A stretch of DNA of 13,560 nucleotides from Fomitopsis serialis. Lineage: Eukaryota > Basidiomycota > Agaricomycetes > Polyporales > Fomitopsidaceae. Of this stretch, positions 8,580-13,560 are shown one piece after another. The position numbers and the translations under genes are program-made. The notes under the pieces were generated by a model, which saw nothing but the letters and a program-made list of their open reading frames with translations, had not been told where the DNA came from and did not search any database. The stretch covers positions 1 through 13,560 of the forward strand of contig NW_025955705.1 in assembly GCF_022376445.1 (NCBI RefSeq). The letters are read 5' to 3'. Positions within the stretch are counted from its first letter, which is position 1, and the number at the start of each line of letters is the position of its first letter.

Positions 8580-8831
8580 ACGTACCACCACTGCAAAGTA
8601 GTGGTGCGCGATGGCCAGGCAGGGCGGCACGACCACCGAGGTGGTGGTCGTGGCTGCAGCGATTGGTGGCTGGAGACGCTCGAAGGCGGGACTTCTTACC
8701 GGATTGGGCACGGACGCGTCGCTCGGAGTCAGGTGACCGCGGCAGGCGCCAACAAAGCCACAACTCTTGCTGCCGCCACTCCCCAACTCAAACTACCACC
8801 CACCTCACCGCTCACCGCACCTCGCCTCATC

Positions 8832-11038
8832 ATGAGCACCAACGACTTCACCGTGCCTCACAACACCACGGACGCACCACCTGACGGTGGTGCGCCCGCA
8901 CAGACGTCGCCGCCGTCGTCGGCTTTGCCGCCAACGTCGCCGACGCTGTCCGAGCTGCGCGTTCCCCCGCACCTCGACGAGCCGGTCGTCCTCAGCAATG
9001 AGGCGGCTACAATGATGCAGGTCGACCGTAACCGGCCGACCGCATCGTTGCAGTACCAGTTTGGTACTGCGACCACGAGCAGCCTGCTGCTCGCACCCTC
9101 TGGCACCAACTGGGTGCCGTACTTCCCCGTGACGCCGCTGGCGACACACCCCACCAGCCTCTGCAGCGTCTGCGAGGCCTTCGTCCACCACCTGCCCCGA
9201 GGTGGTGGCGACGCTGAGTACCAGCGCGTCGCGGAGAGTCTGGCCGTCCACATGCGGGCGGACGTGGCACACTCTCTGACACAGGAGGGTTGGTTGCAGG
9301 GGGGAGGGACCTGGTCGACGCACTGCGTAACCAGGCGGTCGTCAACGACCAAATCATCGCGAGACTGCGCGAACAGGTGGAGTACGCCGCGCAGTCCGAG
9401 CAGGAGATGCGGCGGCGGCTCGCCGACGAAGAAGCCCGGGTGCGACGAAGGGACGAGCACACCCGCCGTCTCGTGGACGACATCGAGGACCTCCACGACG
9501 ACATCGCGTACTACCGCCGACGACTGGACGACCGCCAGCAGTCGCCAAGCCCCCCTCCTCCGTCGCCAAAGCCCGCAGCGACGAACGAGCCCGCCAAGGA
9601 GGCTCGACAGGACAACCAGGCTGCGTCTTCGCAGACGCAGCCCACCCCAGCCTTGCCCCCGCAGCCATCGAGGTGGCCAACACCGGAGGCATCTTCGCAG
9701 ATGCCACCGGCCCAGCCGCACGACCCAATGACCGCGGATTGGGACGACTTTCACCCGAGCGACGACGACGACGACGACGCCGACGCCGACGAAGAAAGTC
9801 GCCGTCTCAAGAAAGCCGTCGTCAGCCATCGCCTGAAGGGCAAGGGCAAGGCGCGGGCGACTAACACCAGTACTCTGGCGAGTACTGGTGCACCACCGGA
9901 GGCACCCCCAAACTGGCCGCCGTCCGCTCCACTCCCCGACAACTCGACCGTCTTGCAGGCGGGCGAGTGGCACAACTACATCCCTCGTAGTCGTGCCGAG
10001 GCGGAGATCATCCGTCGACGGGCCCTGGTAGACGAGCAGGCGAGGTTCCGGGTGCGGGACCTTATCCACCAGGCCCAGGTGGACCAGAGGATAGGAGCGG
10101 TTGAGGGGCCGCGTTGGCTGATGCAGCAATGGCAACCCCCCCGTCGGACGCAGGACCAGGAGGTCGGCGACATGGCCCGGGCCATGCAGGAGAGCCGCGA
10201 GGAGCATCGACGACGGGCGAATGCACCGCCAGCCGGAACGGCGGGCGCAGGGCCGTCGGGGAGTCGTACCGCGGCCTCAACGGCGGGACCCTCAGCGGGA
10301 ACGGCCCCTGCCGCCTCGTCGACGACCACGGCGACGTGGTCGAATACGGGAGCGACGTCGAGCAAGCGGCGGGCCAGGTCGCCGGCGGGACGAGCGGCCA
10401 CCGCCCCGCCCAAGAAGAAGTCGAGGGGCGGGTTGGCCCAGCCGACGAACCAGTCGACGGCACTCGAATGGCGCGAGTGGTACCGCGTCAATCGCGACCG
10501 CATACCGCTGGGTATGCGCGTCGACCGTGGAGGACGGCCGAACGTCGACGACGTTGAGGCCCTGCACCTCACGCGTCGATTGGCCCCAACGACAACGCAG
10601 TCGCGTCGTCCTTGGGAAGTCGCCACGGGACGGCTGTTCTCCATCCCGGGCCTGTACCGACGACTGGTACAGGAAGGAGCTTACCCGCTGGGAGCTGGAC
10701 GGGCTACCGTCGCGTTCCCCGCGAGCCTGGCCGACATCACTATATTTGATGTCGCCCGTTGGTTCTCGCGGATGGGGTACCATCCGGACGAGGTAGGATT
10801 CCTCGAGGAATTCTATCGGCGTCGGAGGAACGAGCACGAGGGCCGGGCGATTGATACTGCGGCGCCGTATGCTACGTACCCGTCCGTAGGGAGCGATGTG
10901 GTCCATGAGCATGTCGTCCACATCAACGACATGCCCCCCATCCCTGCGAACGTCTACATCCCCACGGATGTAGTCAACGACGTCGAGATGGACGACGACA
11001 CTCAGGCGGACGACCCGGGTGCGGAGCGTGACATGTAG
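8832..11038 (+). pseudogene. Third ORF of unknown function in the env position, one frameshift
   Basis: The first plausible ATG is at 8832 (MSTNDFTVPHNTT); the frame is in phase with pol. At the G-run near 9299-9305 the reading moves to the -1 frame, where it stays open to the TAG at 11036-11038, so one base seems to be missing in that run. The whole would be about 735 residues. Seen in order: Pro/Thr-rich start, CSVC...HH segment (about 9160-9190), a strongly charged likely coiled coil (about 9310-9530), Pro/Gln-rich stretch, poly-Asp tract (about 9760-9795), a Lys-rich patch (PKKKSRGG, near 10410) and a denser C-terminal region (ALEWREWYRVNRDRIPLGMR through FLEEFYRRRRNEHEGRA). No signal peptide or membrane segment is seen, so it does not look like an envelope protein. 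I do not recognise the family. A nuclear or nucleic-acid-binding role is only an inference. Confidence 0.75.
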
Positions 11039-11258
11039 CGGCCGCTGGCCCGCTACGTATCCAAGGTCGCATAACTCCCTCGAGTTATGTGTGACGACGA
11101 TGGCGGATGTGCTGCTCACTGACGCGACTCGCGAGTCGTTGTCTACAGTACAGCGTCGTCCTCATCGTACCATTCGCTACCACCGTCGGGTCGTCGCATC
11201 TCCAATTGTATTTCTATTTTTATTCTACTGTACATCGCTGTGGACCGTGGACGGGTCC
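11039..11258 (+). other. 3' untranslated region of the element
   Basis: No conserved coding signal is seen. It holds an 8-bp-arm hairpin at 11070-11089 (arms CATAACTC/GAGTTATG, loop 4), 31 nt after the third ORF's stop, and a pyrimidine/T-rich stretch at about 11205-11225 before the purine tract. The hairpin belongs to the element-wide series. Confidence 0.6.
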
Positions 11259-11271
11259 AAGGGGGGGAGAG
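11259..11271 (+). promoter_or_regulatory. Polypurine tract (plus-strand primer site)
   Basis: Thirteen consecutive purines, AAGGGGGGGAGAG, lie directly against the TG that begins the putative LTR. In LTR retrotransposons this RNase H-resistant tract primes plus-strand DNA and always abuts the 3' LTR, so it fixes the LTR start at 11272. Confidence 0.88.
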
Positions 11272-11402
11272 TGTAACGTGGCTACGTTACATTCACGTAG
11301 TTACTAAATTAGGACATATAATGTATCTACGATCGCGTGCGTAGGCGCCGTCCCTTAAGGACGGCGCCAGCGAGTGTGGGAGTTCCAGCTCCTTTACACT
11401 CG
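11272..11402. repeat. Cluster of three stem-loops in the LTR
   Basis: Stem 1: arms TGTAACGT/ACGTTACA, 4-nt loop (11272-11291). Stem 2: arms GGCGCCGTCC/GGACGGCGCC, 5-nt loop (11344-11368). Stem 3: CGAGTGT/ACACTCG plus GGAG/CTCC inside (11371-11402). In the transcript these could be structured leader or 3'-end elements, or a termination signal. Stems 2 and 3 are only 2 nt apart. Confidence 0.8.
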
Positions 11403-11450
11403 TCACCGATACCGCACCACTCTGGAATAGAGACTGGGTGCAGCGTATCA
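11272..11450 (+). repeat. Putative 3' LTR, right end uncertain
   Basis: It starts with TGTAACG next to the purine tract. The end at 11450 (..GTATCA) is my choice because it gives TG..CA borders and lies just before sequence that aligns with the neighbouring gene; other ends are possible. A TATAATG box at 11317-11323 could be the U3 promoter. Three hairpins follow one another: 11272-11291 (8-bp arms formed by the LTR terminus itself), 11344-11368 (10-bp arms, loop 5) and 11371-11402 (7+4 bp). No second copy is found near the 5' end of the element, so LTR identity rests on position, the purine tract and the terminal TG. Confidence 0.7.
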
Positions 11451-11458
11451 CGGCGTGA

Positions 11459-12117
11459 GTAAGGGGGCGTTATACCTCGCCCGGGACCTGGCTCGTATGG
11501 GGTCACGGCGTCCGCTGGCTTCTGGTACGCATGCCCCCGCTTGTCCCTTCCGCCGCTTGACTCTCGACCTAGCGCATGCTCTTCGACTCGTTCTCCCTGG
11601 CTACGGCCCACGGCAACGCGTCGCTCCCGTCCCCCCGCAGTGTTCCCTCCGTGGCCTCTCTGCTCGCCTACGTTGACGCCGTGTTTGAGGGCATTCCCTC
11701 CGATATCGGTACCGGGACCGCCTTGTATCCTGCCATCGCGTGGTCCCCTCACAGGGTCCATGCCGACCCGTCCAGCGGACAGCCTCCCCCGCCATCTCCC
11801 CTCAGTTCATAGACCCTCCACTCCGCCTATCTTCCCTCCGGCTTGCTTCCGATAACCAAGACTCCCTTTATGCTCGAATGGGCGCGTTGATGAGCGAGCA
11901 GCGGTCCTCTGCCGGTCATATCCGTAACGACGTCGGGTTTGTAGTCCGCGAGATCTACGACTTGGGCCGTTCCGTCCGCCTGATCACCGAACCGGAAGGT
12001 GCTTTCGGGGGTGCTGCCGGAGGGAACGTCGATCCGGAGGAGAGTTCGGTCGGAGGCCCGGAAGGTATCGACATCACCGTTCCGGAGATGTTCGACGGAG
12101 GGAACACTGTTTCGTAG
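11459..12117 (+). pseudogene. 5'-truncated paralogue of the minus-strand gene at 12389-13200
   Basis: Exon remnant 11459-11524 reads ..TSPGTWLVWGHGVRWLL, matching DSPTEWLAWAHAARWIV of the minus-strand gene; a TGA at 11456-11458 ends the match upstream, next to the element's right end. A 48-nt intron (11525-11572, GTACGC..CTAG) follows. Exon 2 begins R-MLFDS at 11573 and includes ATAHGNASLP and YPAIAWSPHRV. Near 11756-11805 the frame changes by -1, explained either by a one-base loss in the C-rich run or by a 50-nt intron with a weak donor. It then runs to the TAG at 12115-12117 (DPPLRLSSLR, SLYARMGALMSEQ, a likely coiled coil, acidic tail). The missing 5' part is not seen left of the retrotransposon. 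Family and function are not recognised. Confidence 0.7.
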
Positions 12118-12388
12118 TGTACCCTTGGGCTTGTAGTCGTTCGTAGCTCTCTGAATGAACGGCCGGTCCTTGTGCCGTTCCTTTCCTTGTACTATATGTT
12201 GCCTTACGGGGCTGGGCTACGTCCCTGCCCCACAACGGATACAAGGCAAACAACTACAAAGGACAACGGACGGCGTTACACACGGAAGGGACGTCGAAGG
12301 ATAGGTTACCTAGGCAGCACAACCGGAAAGCAACTCATTAGGGCAACCGGAGGCAGCCCTGGACGGCACCGGAGGGTATAGGAACGAA
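12118..12388. other. Intergenic region between convergent genes
   Basis: Both neighbouring genes end here tail to tail. A loose dyad (TTGCCTT near 12199 with AAGGCAA near 12242, and GGGGC/GCCCC inside) could form a terminator-like structure, but the pairing is imperfect. I see no coding region or known RNA gene. Confidence 0.45.
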
Positions 12389-13200
12389 CTACTCCTCACG
12401 CACACTCTCCCCCTCATCCATCAAATCAGTCTCGGTCTCGGTTTCGACACCCGCATCCTCGAAATCGTCACTAGTACGCGCCGGAGGGAACTGAAGGCGA
12501 CGCGGAATGCCGGAATAGTCAGCGTCCGGAACGTACACGCCACGCGAAAGACGATCGTGCACGCCGGCAACACTGGACGCCAGGCCGGAGAGAATACGGC
12601 GGGTATGCTGAACCTCGGACTGGAAGGAGGCGGACACGTCACGTTGAACGCTAGCGTAACGTTGGAGCTGGGAGATGAGCGCGTCGAGGCTGTCGGAGGA
12701 AGCCCGGAGGGGGGAGAGCTGCATGGGCCTCTCGAGGTACCGGACCGGAAGCAACGGACGGCCCACTTCGACATCGGACTGCTCAACAGCGACGCGGTTG
12801 GCGGACCAGGCAATAGCAGGGTACGGCTCGCCAACGACGCTGTGCTCGGACGCGATGGTCGAGAACACCTGGTCAAGGTAGTCGATCAGATCCTGGACGT
12901 CGGAGAACCGGCGGATGAGAGGGAGGGACACGTCGCCATGCGCAGTAGCTCGCGCCCGGGAGTCGAAGAGCATGCGCTACGCACCGGAAGGAGCGTCAGT
13001 CCGCCAGAAGGAGAATATACGAGATGAATATCACCCACGACGATCCAGCGGGCGGCGTGGGCCCAGGCCAACCATTCGGTAGGACTGTCAGCGACAAGAC
13101 GCGGCTCGACGACTCGTTCATCCCGGAGGAGAGCAAGAAGACGGTAGAAGCGGGTAGAGTAGACGATGGCGGAGGGGTTGGCTGGGGCATCGGAGGGCAT
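12389..13200 (-). CDS. Two-exon gene of unknown function, predicted 255 residues
   Basis: Predicted from ATG at 13200 (MPSDAPANPSAIVYSTRFYR). Exon 1 is 13200-13021 (60 codons, ending GDIHL). A 44-nt intron spans 13020-12977 (GTATAT donor, CTGAC branch-like motif, GTAG end). Exon 2 is 12976-12389 (RMLFDSRARATAHGDVSLP...) to a stop at 12389-12391. The junction is phase 0 and restores one continuous frame. Seen: an aromatic motif TEWLAWAHAARW, an IDYLDQVF helix, YPAIAWSANRV, a likely coiled coil (about residues 145-205), and an acidic tail (ETETETDLMDEGESVREE). No signal peptide, membrane span or enzyme motif. Intron use and the paralogue next door support a real gene family. It could be a lineage-specific fungal family or itself derived from a mobile element; I cannot tell. 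Confidence 0.75.
12977..13020 (-). other. Predicted 44-nt spliceosomal intron
   Basis: Read on the minus strand it starts GTATAT, holds GGACTGACG (branch-like CTGAC) 22-26 nt before its end, and ends GCGTAG. Its paralogue on the plus strand has a 48-nt intron (11525-11572) at the same protein position, directly before the codons for RMLFDS. Sizes near 50 nt are usual in basidiomycetes. Confidence 0.75.
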
Positions 13201-13560
13201 GGCGCTGGACGGGAGACGGTACAGGAAGGGAAGGAGGGGCTTAAGAGGGACCAGAGGGAACGGGGAAGTACGGGGAGGAGTGCCAGCGAGGCGGAGGCGT
13301 GGGAGAGCAAGCCGGAGGGAACATAAGGGAGGGGGCCGGGGACCGGACAGAGGGGGAGATCCTACCTACCTACCACCTAGGAGTAGAGAGCGAGCTCAAC
13401 GGCGATTCCCTGCGTTTCTGACTGCGTCCTGCGTTTACTGCGTTTACTGCGTTGCGAATAGATCACTGCGTTCACCTTCAACGAGCACCGCGTTTCCTTC
13501 CGGCTCTCTGCGTTTTATCCGGCTTCAACGAGTTTCTACGCATTCACTCTCGAAGTCCCT
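13201..13560. other. Upstream region of the minus-strand gene, TGCGTTT-rich end
   Basis: This is the expected promoter side of the 13200-12389 gene. From 13201 to about 13350 it is purine-rich on +, that is pyrimidine-rich on the gene's strand, which is common just upstream of fungal start codons. From about 13410 to 13530 the motif CTGCGTTT or a variant recurs about seven times, including a tight CTGCGTTTA tandem at about 13431-13453. No TATA box or other gene was seen. Confidence 0.5.

Larger units (their letters stand above)
1682..11402. repeat. Element-wide series of short perfect inverted repeats
   Basis: Perfect inverted repeats found by reading, all with arms of at least 8 bp and loops of 0-13 nt. 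10-bp arms: 2472-2496, 3513-3536, 3641-3664, 4666-4691, 5353-5376, 6009-6041, 6687-6710, 7967-7995, 8289-8313, 8628-8652, 9619-9642, 9865-9890, 11344-11368. 9-bp arms: 2087-2104, 2189-2211, 2763-2784, 2805-2826, 3909-3934, 6289-6314, 6827-6846, 7380-7410, 7426-7452, 9050-9070, 9185-9208, 10909-10934. 8-bp arms: 3127-3149, 3546-3564, 3689-3711, 3777-3802, 4718-4746, 5086-5113, 5228-5248, 5254-5272, 5391-5410, 5796-5814, 5929-5948, 6138-6156, 6221-6243, 6407-6426, 6735-6750, 7091-7115, 7651-7669, 7892-7911, 8378-8400, 9076-9093, 10323-10342, 10499-10518, 10651-10673, 10732-10754, 10954-10973, 11070-11089, 11272-11291. Many 6-7 bp cases lie between. The flanks show few. Confidence 0.9.
1700..11450 (+). 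mobile_element. Ty3/Gypsy chromovirus-type LTR retrotransposon, 5' LTR not found
   Basis: Order of parts: gag capsid region, zinc knuckle, aspartic protease, reverse transcriptase, RNase H, integrase with GPY-type C-terminal region, chromodomain, an extra ORF, polypurine tract, LTR-like sequence starting TG. RT before integrase is the Gypsy (Metaviridae) order, and a C-terminal chromodomain marks chromoviruses, which target chromatin. The right end is supported by the purine tract next to TGTAACG at 11271/11272. The left limit is uncertain because no sequence resembling 11272-11450 and no clear primer binding site are found upstream. Two single-base frameshifts (near 5913 and 9300) mean that this copy, as read, cannot make full-length pol or third-ORF protein. 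Confidence 0.9.

Noticed and set aside
8858..10207. Long open frame on the minus strand (449 codons)
   Set aside because: It is antisense to the third ORF, is low-complexity and Arg/Leu-rich, and is explained by the GC-rich codon pattern of the plus strand.
8832..11038. Envelope gene
   Set aside because: No signal peptide, transmembrane segment or Cys-rich ectodomain; the protein looks soluble and charged.
1..13560. tRNA or rRNA genes
   Set aside because: No cloverleaf with matching arms or conserved rRNA segments was found by eye on either strand.

Overview
The window looks like fungal, most likely basidiomycete, nuclear DNA. It carries a Ty3/Gypsy chromovirus-type LTR retrotransposon, and its two cellular-looking genes have introns of about 44-50 nt with GT..AG borders. 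There are no bacterial gene arrays or Shine-Dalgarno spacing. The species cannot be told from the sequence.

Layout. Positions 1-480 are AT-rich non-coding DNA with two copies of a ~120-bp repeat spaced 155 bp apart. Positions 485-930 are a degenerate ~21-bp minisatellite built on GAGCTCGG. Positions 950-1700 are a second GC-rich array built on CCGGCCGG, with an 86-bp higher-order period. The retrotransposon follows: gag plus protease (1781-4900), then pol split by a one-base frameshift (4963-8579: reverse transcriptase, RNase H, integrase, chromodomain), then a third ORF of unknown function where an env gene would sit (8832-11038, also frameshifted). A purine tract ends at 11271 and a putative 3' LTR starts with TGTAACG at 11272. 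No matching 5' LTR or convincing primer binding site lies upstream, so this copy is incomplete or rearranged at its left end.

Right of the element are two convergent, paralogous genes of unknown function: a 5'-truncated copy on + (about 11459-12117) and an apparently intact two-exon copy on - (13200-12389). Both keep an intron at the same place, just before a shared MLFDS motif. The last ~230 bp are non-coding with scattered TGCGTTT motifs.

The most unusual signal is that the retrotransposon, and only the retrotransposon, is filled with short perfect inverted repeats. I located by eye more than fifty with arms of 8-10 bp and loops of 0-13 nt between 2087 and 11368, against a handful expected by chance. 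They run through gag, RT, RNase H, integrase, the third ORF, the 3' UTR and the LTR, across conserved protein motifs, and become rare in the flanking genes. In one internally repeated block the hairpin is kept by a compensating base-pair change. This suggests either a genome-wide RNA (or DNA) fold under selection or a hairpin-forming mutation process during reverse transcription. I know of no description of this for a fungal Gypsy element.
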